From: Vibrio navarrensis
GTDB taxonomy: Bacteria; Pseudomonadota; Gammaproteobacteria; Enterobacterales; Vibrionaceae
NCBI RefSeq assembly: GCF_015767675.1
Contig: NZ_CP065218.1
Location: forward strand, 682,001 to 746,000
Direction: 5' to 3'
Length of the DNA stretch: 64,000 nt
The notes under the pieces are model-generated. The model made no database searches, was not told where the DNA came from, and saw only the letters and a list, made by a program, of their open reading frames with translations. Positions 37,580 through 46,941 of this stretch are shown piece by piece. Numbering within the stretch: the stretch's first letter is position 1; each line of letters opens with the position of its first letter. Made by a program: the position numbers and the translations under genes.

Positions 37580-38992
37580 TTACTGCGCGCTAGCCAGCGA
37601 ACCCCACAGATCGTACTCATCGGCGTGCTCGATCACTACCTCAACCAGCTCACCCGGCTTGAGGCTGGTTTCGCCATTAAGGTAAACCAGACCATCGATT
37701 TCCGGCGCATCAGCGTAGGTACGGCCAATCGCGCCCTCTTCGTCCACTTCATCGATGATCACTTTCATGGTGCTGCCAATACGCTTTTGTAGCTTGGCGG
37801 CACTGATCTCTTGCTGAACCAGCATAAAGCGTTCGAAACGCTCTTGCTTCACCTCTTCGGCGATCTGCTCCGCGATCTCATTTGCCGCCGCCCCTTCAAC
37901 CGGAGAGTATTTAAAGCAGCCAACGCGATCCAGTTGCGCTTCTTTTAGCCACTCTAGCAGCATCTCGAAATCTTCTTCCGTTTCGCCCGGGAAACCGACG
38001 ATGAAAGTCGAACGGATCACCAACTCAGGGCAGATTTCGCGCCATTTTTTGATTTGATCCAGCGTACGCTCGGCGCGCCCCGGACGTTTCATCGCTTTCA
38101 AAACATTCGGGCTGGCGTGTTGGAACGGAATATCCAAATACGGCAGGATCTTGCCTTCCGCCATCAGCGGGATCAGATCATCCACATGTGGATACGGATA
38201 GACATAGTGCAAGCGCACCCAAATGCCCAGTTTGCCAAGTTCTTCGCTCAGCGCTTTGATGTTTTGACGCACAGGCGTGCCGTTGGCAAAACCTAAACTG
38301 TGTTTGCTGTCGACCCCGTAAGCACTGGTGTCTTGGCTGATCACCAGCAGCTCTTTCACGCCAGCGTTTTTCAAACGCTCCGCTTCGCTAATGATTTCAC
38401 CCACCGGACGGCTGACCAGATCGCCACGCATCGATGGGATGATGCAGAAGGTACAGCGGTGGTTACACCCTTCCGATATCTTCAAATAAGCGTAGTGCTT
38501 TGGTGTCAGCTTAACGCCATGATCCGGCACTAGGCTGGTAAACGGATTGTGCGCGGGTTTTGGCGCAAACTGGTGCACATGTTCAAGGACGTTTTCGTAG
38601 GCATGCGGGCCCGTGATGCCCAGCACATTCGGGTGCACCTCGCGGATCTCATCTTCGCGCGCGCCCAAACAACCGGTCACAATCACTTTGCCGTTCTCTT
38701 TCAACGCTTCGCCGATGGTATCCAGCGATTCCTGCACCGCACTGTCGATAAAACCGCAGGTGTTGACGATCACAACGTCAGAATCATGGTAACTGTTGAC
38801 GATTTCGTAGCCTTCGGTACGTAACTGAGTCAGGATTCGCTCAGAATCCACCAGGTTTTTTGGACAACCCAAAGAGACAAAACCGACTTTATTGCCGCCC
38901 GTTGGCGTCATTTCTTGGCTTTGCTGCTCGATGGTTTTTTTTGCCGTCTCCAACGTAGTTGTTTGGTTAGGCGTAAACGTTTGAACTGTCAT
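37580..38992 (-). CDS. rimO: Ribosomal protein S12 methylthiotransferase
   Basis: 470 residues, radical-SAM enzyme. The N-terminal MTTase domain has [18 protein letters not shown] and VTGCLG, three Cys binding an auxiliary iron-sulfur cluster. The radical-SAM motif CNHRCTFC follows (Cys-x3-Cys-x2-Cys), and the C-terminal TRAM domain ends [12 protein letters not shown]. It adds a methylthio group to the conserved Asp of protein S12. The N-terminal 30 residues are longer than in E. coli, so the true start may lie further downstream. It is convergent with the exporter gene and has no partner. Confidence 0.96.
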   Translation of the reverse strand: MTVQTFTPNQTTTLETAKKTIEQQSQEMTPTGGNKVGFVSLGCPKNLVDSERILTQLRTEGYEIVNSYHDSDVVIVNTCGFIDSAVQESLDTIGEALKENGKVIVTGCLGAREDEIREVHPNVLGITGPHAYENVLEHVHQFAPKPAHNPFTSLVPDHGVKLTPKHYAYLKISEGCNHRCTFCIIPSMRGDLVSRPVGEIISEAERLKNAGVKELLVISQDTSAYGVDSKHSLGFANGTPVRQNIKALSEELGKLGIWVRLHYVYPYPHVDDLIPLMAEGKILPYLDIPFQHASPNVLKAMKRPGRAERTLDQIKKWREICPELVIRSTFIVGFPGETEEDFEMLLEWLKEAQLDRVGCFKYSPVEGAAANEIAEQIAEEVKQERFERFMLVQQEISAAKLQKRIGSTMKVIIDEVDEEGAIGRTYADAPEIDGLVYLNGETSLKPGELVEVVIEHADEYDLWGSLASAQ

Positions 38993-39149
38993 TACTTGGT
39001 CTGCTTCCAGTGTTGATTACTTCCAGCCGGTCGTGATCGGATTGCCACTTTTCGCTGCTGGCGATATCTCTAAAGAGCGCGAATTATAACTGACGGCAAA
39101 AAATTGCAAAGAGCCAGATAAGGATTTTAGTGCAAAATTTAGCCAATAA

Positions 39150-39177
39150 AAAATGGGAACGCTCGGTTCCCATTTTT
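39150..39177. terminator. Terminator downstream of glgB
   Basis: 11-bp perfect stem (AAAATGGGAAC / GTTCCCATTTT) with a 5-nt loop, A-tract on one side and T-tract on the other. It lies 20 bp after the glgB stop. Confidence 0.88.
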
Positions 39178-39197
39178 GCCGATCTAGAAACGGATTT

Positions 39198-41378
39198 TTA
39201 GCCCAGTTTATAGAACAGCGTCGACAGCGGCGGCAGGTTAAGCACAATGGATTGCGCCAGACCTTCGCTCGCGATGGCTTCCGTTTTCGCTTGTGGCAGC
39301 ACGGCGTAATCAGCACCAGCGTATTTGCCGTCATCGGTGTTGAGCAACAGCGAATAGGTACCCTGACTTGGTACACCAAGGCGGAAATCGTCGCGCGGAA
39401 CCGGAGTAAAGTTGGAGATCACCAAAATACGCTCACCCGCTTCGCTAATACGCTCGTGAGCGATGATGCTCAGCTCTGCGGCGTCTTGCAAACGCCATTC
39501 GAAACCGGCTGGCACACAATCTTGATCGTGCAGCGCCGCTTCGTTGCGGTACAAGAAGTTGAGATCACGCATCAGCGCTTTCACCCCTTGATGGCGTTCA
39601 AAATCGAGCAAGAACCATTGCAGTTGATCGTCGTGGTTCCACTCCGCCGTTTGACCAAACTCAGCGCCCATAAAGTTGAGTTTTTTACCCGGCTGACCAT
39701 ACATATAACCGTAGTACGCTCGCAGGTTGGCGGTTTGCTGCCACTCATCCCCCGGCATCTTGTTGTGGATCGAGCCTTTGCCGTACACCACTTCATCGTG
39801 TGACAACGACAGCACGTAATTTTCACTGTGCGCGTACACCAGCGGGAATGTGAGCGTGTTGTGGTGGTATTTGCGGTGCACAGGCTCTTCTTTGATGTAC
39901 GCGAGGCTATCGTGCATCCAGCCCATGTTCCACTTAAAGCCAAAGCCCAAACCGCCGAGGAAAGTCGGGGCAGACACGCCTGGAAAGGCGGTCGATTCTT
40001 CAGCAATGGTCATGGCATTCGGGAAGTATTTGTACACTTCCTCGTTCATCCATTTGAACATCGCAATCGCATCGTAGTTCTCATTGCCGCCGTCTTGGTT
40101 CGGGATCCACTGGCCGTGGCTGCGTGAATAGTCGAGGTAAAGCATCGACGCCACCGCATCAACGCGAATACCGTCAATGTGGAACTGCTCGAACCAGTAG
40201 AGCGCGTTGGAGACCAAGAAGCGGCGCACTTGCTCGCGGCCCACATCGTAAATAAACGAGTTCCAGTCTTGGTGCCAGCCACGACGCGGATCGGGATCGT
40301 GGAACAACGGAGTACCGTCAAAATTGGCCAAGCCGTGATCATCTGACGGGAAATGCGCTGGTACCCAATCGAGCACAACGCCAAGGCCAGCTTGGTGACA
40401 CGCATCGACGAAATATTTGAAATCATCCGGTGAACCATAGCGACTGGTGGGCGCAAACAGACCAACAGGCTGGTAACCCCAAGAGCCGTAGAACGGGTGT
40501 TCAGAGACCGGCATCAGCTCCACATGGGTGTAGCCCATTTCGGTAAGGTATGGCACCAGTTCATCGGCCAATTCGCGATAGTTAAGAAACTCGCCATCAG
40601 CATTGCGTTTCCAAGAGCCCGCATGCAGCTCATAAAACGACAGCGCTTCTTTGCGCTTCGCCGTGACTGGGCGAGATTGCCAAGCGGCATCTTGCCATTG
40701 GTAGCGATTGTGATCGTAAGTGACCGATGAAAAAGAAGGGTATTGCTCAGCGTAGAAACCCCAAGGGTCTGCTTTGTGCGGTAGCCCTTTGCCATCAGGC
40801 CCTTTCATCTCAAACTTGTAGCTAACGCCTTCTGCTAAGCCGGGGACAAATAGGCCCCAAATGCCGTAATCCAGACGCTGCATCGGGAGGCGGCGACCAT
40901 CCCAATCGTTAAACGCGCCGACCAAGCTCACCGCAGATGCGTGTGGCGCATAGACCAAGAAACGAACCCCGGAGATCGACTTTCCGCCGCGCTCTTGGTT
41001 GACAAATTGCGCCCCCATATGGTGATACATCTGCTTTGGAGTGTGCAGATCGTCATACTCAGCGTAAATGGTATGGTACTGATACGGGTCATCGATAAGC
41101 TGCTCCACGCCATTCCAATCGATTGCTAATTGGTAATGCGTTAGATGCAGATCGCGCTTTTCTTCTAAAATAAACGCGCTTTCTTTTTCGCGCTTTAAGG
41201 TGATGCGTGGTTGCCCATCCAGCACCAGTTCAACCCCAGTTGCTCCGGGCATCCAAACCCGCAGTGAGCCTGCTGCGTCATCAATAAATGGACCCAAAAA
41301 TGAGAACGGGTCGGCGTAAGCGGCTTGAGACAATTTCTCCACCACCTGATCTCGCTTACTTTTTACACTTTTTTTCAA
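39198..41378 (-). CDS. glgB: 1,4-alpha-glucan branching enzyme (GH13)
   Basis: About 726 residues from a TTG at 41378, which has GAGGGA 7 nt upstream and gives the usual family length. An in-frame GTG at 41432 (744 residues) is the alternative but lacks a good RBS. An N-terminal CBM48 ([22 protein letters not shown]) precedes the GH13 barrel. Nucleophile Asp is in [12 protein letters not shown], acid/base Glu in TIAEES, and LSHDEVV holds the third acid. It makes the alpha-1,6 branches of glycogen. No glgC or glgA is beside it; here it groups with malQ and malP, behind the malQ terminator. Confidence 0.94.
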   Translation of the reverse strand: MKKSVKSKRDQVVEKLSQAAYADPFSFLGPFIDDAAGSLRVWMPGATGVELVLDGQPRITLKREKESAFILEEKRDLHLTHYQLAIDWNGVEQLIDDPYQYHTIYAEYDDLHTPKQMYHHMGAQFVNQERGGKSISGVRFLVYAPHASAVSLVGAFNDWDGRRLPMQRLDYGIWGLFVPGLAEGVSYKFEMKGPDGKGLPHKADPWGFYAEQYPSFSSVTYDHNRYQWQDAAWQSRPVTAKRKEALSFYELHAGSWKRNADGEFLNYRELADELVPYLTEMGYTHVELMPVSEHPFYGSWGYQPVGLFAPTSRYGSPDDFKYFVDACHQAGLGVVLDWVPAHFPSDDHGLANFDGTPLFHDPDPRRGWHQDWNSFIYDVGREQVRRFLVSNALYWFEQFHIDGIRVDAVASMLYLDYSRSHGQWIPNQDGGNENYDAIAMFKWMNEEVYKYFPNAMTIAEESTAFPGVSAPTFLGGLGFGFKWNMGWMHDSLAYIKEEPVHRKYHHNTLTFPLVYAHSENYVLSLSHDEVVYGKGSIHNKMPGDEWQQTANLRAYYGYMYGQPGKKLNFMGAEFGQTAEWNHDDQLQWFLLDFERHQGVKALMRDLNFLYRNEAALHDQDCVPAGFEWRLQDAAELSIIAHERISEAGERILVISNFTPVPRDDFRLGVPSQGTYSLLLNTDDGKYAGADYAVLPQAKTEAIASEGLAQSIVLNLPPLSTLFYKLG

Positions 41379-41481
41379 ACCTTTTCCCTCGCCAAACAGC
41401 CAACGTTGTGAACTAAATTCCGCGTTCACCACAAACTTATTGCGTTACACAGTAAAGCGCAAACGGCAATAAATAACAAAA

Positions 41482-41505
41482 ATGCCCGCTTTATGGGGCG
41501 GGCAT
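41482..41505 (-). terminator. Terminator between malQ and glgB
   Basis: 8-bp perfect stem (ATGCCCGC / GCGGGCAT), 8-nt loop, followed by TTTTTG on the minus strand. It lies about 110 nt after malQ, so glgB probably has its own promoter or depends on read-through. Confidence 0.8.
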
Positions 41506-41616
41506 AATAACGGTAACTTATTCTACCAATTTACTGGTAAAGATAGAGTGACCCATGCTGTAGTTTCTGTGCGTAAAATCAAGTCATTACATCGGGTCAT
41601 CTCTTGTCAAGCCGGC

Positions 41617-43797
41617 TTATTTGCTCGCTTGTGCACGCACTTCGCTCAACCGTTTGGCGATGCGGTTGACATCGTCACGACTGAAGATCTCATCAAGATT
41701 CATCGACAGTTTACGACGCCAGTTCGGGTACTCATCGACCGTGCCCGGGATGTTGACTGGGTTGTCCATTTGCAGCCAGTCTTCAAGCTGAACACTAAGC
41801 AGTGCCGACGAACCCGCCGCGACGTGCAGTTGCAGTGCTTCGCTTAGGTAAGCATCCATTGGCACAAATTGCGCGTCGTGACCGATGCTTTCTGGCAGAT
41901 AACCATGCCAGCGTACGCTGTCCAGAATGCCTTGTTTGCACTTCAAGCGATCATCAAACAAGCCGAGCAGCTGCTCTTCATTCGGGTAAAGGCCAATCTC
42001 GCGACCCATTTTCAGGTCATCACAGTGCCAGAAACCGCGTAGCGTTGGCATGTCGTGGGTACACAGTGCCGCCATGGATTGCTCCGCGTAATGCTTAGGT
42101 GAAATGAAACCACCATCATCTTTCGATGTTTCGAAGAAGAACACCTTGTAGGAATGCACGCCCGCGTCACGCAAAATGTCAACGATCTCGTCAGGTACGG
42201 TACCCAAATCTTCGCCGATCACGCTGCACTGGTGGCGGTGAGATTCCAGCGCCAAAATCGCCAGCATGTCTTCCACTGGGTAGTAGAGATACGCCCCTTC
42301 AGTCGCCTTCTCTCCTCTTGGGATCCACCACAAACGCAGCAAGCCAAGTACGTGGTCGATACGCAGTGCCCCACAATGCTTCATGTTGGCGCGCAGCAGT
42401 TTGATGTACGCGTCGTAAGCGGTGTTTTGCAGTACTTGCGGGTTAAGCGGTGGCAAGCCCCAGTTTTGACCAAGTGGGCCGAGAACATCTGGCGGCGCGC
42501 CGATGCTGGCGTCCAGCACTAAGTTACCGTTGTCTGCCCACGTTTCGCTGCCGGAATCGGCCACGCCCACCGCTAGGTCACGGTACAAACCAACCGACAT
42601 GCCTTTCTCTTCTGCGAGCGCTTGTGCTTCGTTGATTTGGCCGTCCGCAATCCATTGCAGGTACATGTAGAGATGAACGCGATCTTGGTTCTCTTTGATG
42701 TACTTCTGCGTCGCGGCCGAATCAAAACGGCGATACTGCTCAGGGAAAACGGGCCAGCCCCACATGTTGCTGTCTTTAGCGTGCAGTTCACCATGCAAAG
42801 CGTCAAACGCCGCTTGGTGCACTAAGCTGTCGCCGCCATCTTCCACAAAGGCGAGAAAGGCGCGAGCGCGGTCGCTGTTTTTGTCCAGATGACGCGCTTT
42901 GAACTCGTCAAACAGCAGTGGCAGTACGCTCATCTTCAGCTCGGCAACTTCAGAGTAATTGACCCAGTGCGATTCACGTACTTTTTGCAGGCGCTGCTGG
43001 AACTCTGCGCTGCCGACTTTTTGCTGTGCTTGCGCACTTAGGGCAAACTCAGGCACGGAACTCACATCGATGTACAGGATGTTCAGCCAGCGGCGAGAGG
43101 ATGGGCTGTATGGGCTAGCCCCTTCTGGGTTTGCTGGGAAAAGTGAGTGAATTGGGTTCAGACCAATGAAATCACCGCCACGCGAAGCGATGTCGCTGAC
43201 CAGTTGTTTCAGATCGCCAAAATCACCGATCCCCCAGTTGTGCTGAGTGCGCAGGGTGTAAAGCTGAATGCTTGGGCCCCAAAGTTTTTTGCCATGCTCC
43301 AGCGAGCCTTGTTTGAAACACGCGCGCGGCGTTTTGATCAGCGTCATTTCATAAGGCGCTTTGCGACGCTTACGGCTGACATACAATTTGTGATAACCCC
43401 ACGCCAAATCTTTTGGCAGTGCAAACACTAGAGGGCCACCCTCGGCACGCTCGTCACGCACAATTTGTGATTGAAGATAGCCTTCCAGTACCTCTCCTTG
43501 CTCGGTTTCTAAGCGCCAGTTGAACTCGCTTTCACGCGCGCTCACGCCAAGGTTAAGCTCAACCTCAACCACATCACCGTCACGTAGAACCAAAACAGGG
43601 GCCAATACGTCTTTCTTGTGCATTCTTTCAGCAGATGCCAGTAGTTTTTCGTCGCTGCTGGTGTCGTAGCCAAGCGAAGTCAACAGGCGGCGAAGCGTTT
43701 CATCGGAAACGTACGCTTCATCTCCCCAAGCGCTGACGTAGCTATCGGCTAATCTTGCCATCTCTGCGACTTTCTTTAATGCTGTTTGTTCTTTCAT
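41617..43797 (-). CDS. malQ: 4-alpha-glucanotransferase (amylomaltase, GH77)
   Basis: 726 residues. GH77 landmarks: WGIGDFGDL, NPIHSLFPANPEGASPYSPSSRRWLN, ALRIDHVLGLLRLWWIP with the nucleophile Asp, and VIGEDLGTVP with the acid/base Glu. The length of about 720 and an N-terminal extension are typical for the enterobacterial/Vibrio type. It joins maltose and maltodextrins, releasing glucose and longer chains for MalP. ATG with GGAGAAAGCG upstream. It follows malP by 138 bp on the same strand. Confidence 0.95.
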   Translation of the reverse strand: MKEQTALKKVAEMARLADSYVSAWGDEAYVSDETLRRLLTSLGYDTSSDEKLLASAERMHKKDVLAPVLVLRDGDVVEVELNLGVSARESEFNWRLETEQGEVLEGYLQSQIVRDERAEGGPLVFALPKDLAWGYHKLYVSRKRRKAPYEMTLIKTPRACFKQGSLEHGKKLWGPSIQLYTLRTQHNWGIGDFGDLKQLVSDIASRGGDFIGLNPIHSLFPANPEGASPYSPSSRRWLNILYIDVSSVPEFALSAQAQQKVGSAEFQQRLQKVRESHWVNYSEVAELKMSVLPLLFDEFKARHLDKNSDRARAFLAFVEDGGDSLVHQAAFDALHGELHAKDSNMWGWPVFPEQYRRFDSAATQKYIKENQDRVHLYMYLQWIADGQINEAQALAEEKGMSVGLYRDLAVGVADSGSETWADNGNLVLDASIGAPPDVLGPLGQNWGLPPLNPQVLQNTAYDAYIKLLRANMKHCGALRIDHVLGLLRLWWIPRGEKATEGAYLYYPVEDMLAILALESHRHQCSVIGEDLGTVPDEIVDILRDAGVHSYKVFFFETSKDDGGFISPKHYAEQSMAALCTHDMPTLRGFWHCDDLKMGREIGLYPNEEQLLGLFDDRLKCKQGILDSVRWHGYLPESIGHDAQFVPMDAYLSEALQLHVAAGSSALLSVQLEDWLQMDNPVNIPGTVDEYPNWRRKLSMNLDEIFSRDDVNRIAKRLSEVRAQASK

Positions 43798-43873
43798 CGC
43801 TTTCTCCGAAGGTACTTCTCAAGCCTTCAATGTAGGGTTTTATGCTGCAAATGGTGTTGTTATTCAATGCGTA

Positions 43874-43906
43874 GATAAACAACCAAGTCGTGGATAAACA
43901 ACCAAG
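43874..43906. repeat. Short direct repeat in the malP-malQ gap
   Basis: GATAAACAACCAAG occurs twice, 19 bp apart (43874-43887 and 43893-43906), immediately beside the malP terminator stem. Probably a local duplication. Confidence 0.6.
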
Positions 43907-43928
43907 GCAGCCGTTGGCTACCTTGGTT
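43900..43928 (-). terminator. Stem-loop downstream of malP
   Basis: AACCAAGG / CCTTGGTT stem extended by AGCC / GGCT with one bulge pair. It is 8 bp behind the malP stop and followed on the minus strand by TTGTTT. Partial terminator or mRNA-stabilising element between malP and malQ. Confidence 0.6.
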
Positions 43929-43935
43929 ATTTTGC

Positions 43936-46389
43936 TTAACGACGAACCGCTTCGAGTTTCCAGATGTTGTTCACGTAATCACGAATTGAGCGGTCTGAGC
44001 TGAACTTGCCAACCAAGGCGGTGTTCAAAATCGCTTTCTTCGCCCAACCCGCTGGGTCACGGTACTGTTTGTCCATCGCTTCGTGCGCTTTCACATAAGA
44101 AGCGAAGTCAGCCAAGCAGAGGTACGGATCACCGCCATCAAGGAGGCTATCGAAGGTCGCTCGTAGTAGGCCAGGTTGACCCGGAGTGAACTCTTCACCC
44201 AGCAGCAGATCCATCGATGCTTTGAGTAGCGGATCGGCGTGGTAGTAATCAAACGGGTTGTACCCTTTCGCTTTCAGCGCTTCAACACCATCCACTTCCA
44301 AACCGAAGATGTAGATGTTGTCATCGCCCACTTCTTCGCGGATCTCCACGTTCGCGCCGTCCATGGTACCGATAGTCAATGCACCGTTCAGTGCCATCTT
44401 CATGTTGCCAGTACCAGATGCTTCTTTACCTGCGGTTGAGATTTGCTCAGACACATCCGCCGCTGGAATGATGATTTCCGCCATGCTGACACGGTAGTCA
44501 GGGATGAAGACCACTTTCAGCTTGTTGCCGATGCGTGGATCGTTGTTGACCTTCTCTGCGATCTTGTTGATAGCAAAGATGATCTCTTTCGCTAGGTGGT
44601 AACCCGGTGCCGCTTTGGCTGCAAAGAACACCACGCGAGGCGCCATGTCGAAGTTCGCATCGTTCAGTAAACGGTGGTACAGAGACAAGATGTGCAGCAT
44701 GTTGAGATGCTGACGCTTGTATTCATGCAGACGTTTGATCTGTACGTCGAAGATCGCATTGGTATCTAGCTCGATACCCATGTTCTCTTTCACCCACTTG
44801 GCCAAACGCTCTTTGTTGGCTTTCTTAACCGCCATGTATTGCTTCTGGAACTTGGCGTCTTCCGCAAACTTGGTAATGCCTTCTAGCTGCTCAAGATGAG
44901 CTGGCCACTCCGTGCCAATCTTCTCAGAGATCAGCGCAGACAAACCTGGGTTACAGAACTTCAACCAGCGACGTGGCGTCACACCGTTAGTCACGTTTTG
45001 CAGACGCGTTGGGTACAGTTCGTTGAACTCTGGGAACAGGTCACGTTTAACCAGTTCTGAGTGCAGCGCCGCAACACCGTTGACCGCATAAGAGCCAATC
45101 ACACACAAGTTCGCCATGCGCACCATGCGGTGGAAGCCTTCTTGAATGATCGACAGTTTTTGCTGTTTCGCCACATCACCTGGCCATTTGGCACGAACTT
45201 CTTGCAAGAAGCGGTGGTTGATCTCGTAAATGATCTCCATATGACGCGGCAGCAGGTGCTGAATCAACGACTCGCTCCACGTTTCCAGTGCTTCAGGCAG
45301 TAGCGTGTGGTTGGTGTAAGCGAAGGTTTTTGAGCTGATTGCCCACGCTTCATCCCAAGTCAGACCTTTTTCGTCGATCAGAATGCGCATTAGCTCAGGG
45401 ATAGCGATAGTTGGGTGCGTATCGTTAAGCTGAATGGTTTCAAATTTAGCCAGATCCGCCAGCGCGTGACCCGCCGCTTCGTGGCGACGCAGAATGTCAC
45501 GTACCGATGCGGCGCTATGGAAATATTGCTGCATCAGACGCAGTGTCTTGCCTTTTTCGTGGTTGTCGTTCGGGTACAACACTTTGGTGATGTTGCCCGC
45601 GTCGATCAATGCGTGCTGCGCTTCAAAGTAGTTGCCGTTGTTAAAGCTCTCTAGCGAGAATGGGGCGATCGCCTGACATTCCCACAAACGCAACGGATAA
45701 ACCGTATCGCTCTCGTAACCAACGATCGGTAGATCCCACGGCATCGCTTTTACATGCATGCCCGGTACCCAACGGCGTTTCTCTTTGCCATTTTCTTGGT
45801 ACGCTTCCACATGGCCATAGAAACCGATCTGTTGCGCCAGTTCAGGACGCGCCACTTCCCAAGGGTAACCTTCAACGCCACACCAAGCATCGGGTGCTTC
45901 TTTTTGACGGCCATTTTCAAAAGATTGTTTGAACAGACCATACTCATAGTGCAGGCCGTAACCCACGGTTGGGAATTCTTGCGCTGCCAAAGAATCCATA
46001 AAACACGCGGCTAAACGGCCTAGGCCACCGTTACCCAATGATGGGTCACGTTCCTCTTCAAGAAGATCGGTGAGGTTTTGACCAAGCTCTGCCATCGCCT
46101 CTGTGATCTGCTCATACAGACCTAAGCTGATGAGGTTATTACCGGTTAAACGGCCAATCAAAAACTCAAGGGACAGATAGTTAACGCTCTTGGCTTGAAG
46201 AATTTTCTTGTCGGTTTCGGTAGCAAGTAAGTCGAAAGTTGTCAGCTCCGCGAGCGCACGACCCATCGCCAGATACCAAGCGCGGCTATCGGCGTTTTCT
46301 AGAGTTTGGGCGTAAGTTGCTGAGAGGTGTTTTTTGACACTTTCTTGGAACGACACTTTGTCGAATTGTTTTTGTTGAGTAGGTTTCAT
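43936..46389 (-). CDS. malP: Maltodextrin/glycogen phosphorylase (GT35)
   Basis: 817 residues from the ATG at 46389 (MKPTQQKQ), matching the family start; the longer frame to 46458 is rejected. It has the N-terminal NGGLGRLAACFMDS region, GYGLHYEYGLFKQ, and the PLP site in GKEASGTGNMKMALNGALTIGTMDGANVEI, whose Lys (EASGTGNMK) is near residue 665. It phosphorolyses maltodextrin to glucose-1-phosphate in the cytoplasm. It is divergent from malT, and MalT-box-like sequences and two CRP-like sites lie in between. Confidence 0.95.
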   Translation of the reverse strand: MKPTQQKQFDKVSFQESVKKHLSATYAQTLENADSRAWYLAMGRALAELTTFDLLATETDKKILQAKSVNYLSLEFLIGRLTGNNLISLGLYEQITEAMAELGQNLTDLLEEERDPSLGNGGLGRLAACFMDSLAAQEFPTVGYGLHYEYGLFKQSFENGRQKEAPDAWCGVEGYPWEVARPELAQQIGFYGHVEAYQENGKEKRRWVPGMHVKAMPWDLPIVGYESDTVYPLRLWECQAIAPFSLESFNNGNYFEAQHALIDAGNITKVLYPNDNHEKGKTLRLMQQYFHSAASVRDILRRHEAAGHALADLAKFETIQLNDTHPTIAIPELMRILIDEKGLTWDEAWAISSKTFAYTNHTLLPEALETWSESLIQHLLPRHMEIIYEINHRFLQEVRAKWPGDVAKQQKLSIIQEGFHRMVRMANLCVIGSYAVNGVAALHSELVKRDLFPEFNELYPTRLQNVTNGVTPRRWLKFCNPGLSALISEKIGTEWPAHLEQLEGITKFAEDAKFQKQYMAVKKANKERLAKWVKENMGIELDTNAIFDVQIKRLHEYKRQHLNMLHILSLYHRLLNDANFDMAPRVVFFAAKAAPGYHLAKEIIFAINKIAEKVNNDPRIGNKLKVVFIPDYRVSMAEIIIPAADVSEQISTAGKEASGTGNMKMALNGALTIGTMDGANVEIREEVGDDNIYIFGLEVDGVEALKAKGYNPFDYYHADPLLKASMDLLLGEEFTPGQPGLLRATFDSLLDGGDPYLCLADFASYVKAHEAMDKQYRDPAGWAKKAILNTALVGKFSSDRSIRDYVNNIWKLEAVRR

Positions 46390-46565
46390 TAGAGAAATCT
46401 CACCTTTGGTTCTAATCCATCTGCGGTACATCGTGCATGGATGGCAATGAATAAACATCCTCCCATTTTTGGGCCTTTACGGGAGGAGGGGTCAGGGCGT
46501 AGAGGGGGGACCAGCGATGAGTTAGTGATCTGTCTCTCACCAATCAACCTCAGCAACCAGATTGC

Positions 46566-46581
46566 AGTGACCAAGATCACA
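46566..46581. promoter_or_regulatory. CRP-like site 1
   Basis: AGTGACCAAGATCACA: nine of ten consensus half-site bases match TGTGA-N6-TCACA. Confidence 0.65.
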
Positions 46582-46652
46582 GCCATCACTCAATCACCTT
46601 AAAAGAGAAACATGACGCTGTGATTGACAGGCAATTTTCTAAAATCCATTTA

Positions 46653-46668
46653 TGTAAAACCGATCACA
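46653..46668. promoter_or_regulatory. CRP-like site 2
   Basis: TGTAAAACCGATCACA: nine of ten consensus half-site bases match TGTGA-N6-TCACA. It is the nearer of the two sites to malT. Confidence 0.65.
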
Positions 46669-46941
46669 ATAAATTTTCCAACAATGGAAAATATTACAAA
46701 ATGTTGCGCAGCCACATTTAAATCTAGACTGGAAATAGAGATTAATATTGATATAGTTCACAAAAACGGGGCGTAGTTGGCGTGAAAAGCATCAACTCTT
46801 GAGAATTAGGAAGTGGATCAAAGTCTTTCGTCTTTTGTTTAACGTAACATGCCGGACAAATCGAGCAAATTGACTAATTTTTGTTCGCCCGTTTTTACGA
46901 TGTCCTCGCTGCGGACACCGCCAAAATAAGGATAGTTAACG

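Larger units (their letters stand above)
46390..46941. promoter_or_regulatory. Divergent control region malP / malT
   Basis: 552 bp between the two genes. Candidate MalT boxes: GGGAGGATG on the minus strand (46456-46464) and GGGAGGAGG on the + strand (46481-46489), close to the consensus GGGGAKGAGG. Two CRP-like sites: AGTGA-N6-TCACA (46566-46581) and TGTAA-N6-TCACA (46653-46668). malP would be activated by MalT, and malT by CRP, as in enterics (inference). The malT start has AAGGATAG upstream. Confidence 0.65.

Noticed and set aside
41378..41432. GTG at 41432 as the glgB start
   Set aside because: No ribosome-binding site before it, and it makes the protein longer than the usual 726-730 residues; TTG at 41378 has GAGGGA upstream. 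Not fully excluded.
43874..43906. Two GATAAACAACCAAG copies as a CRISPR-like repeat
   Set aside because: Only two copies with a 5-bp spacer; no array, no cas genes. Kept as a simple direct repeat.
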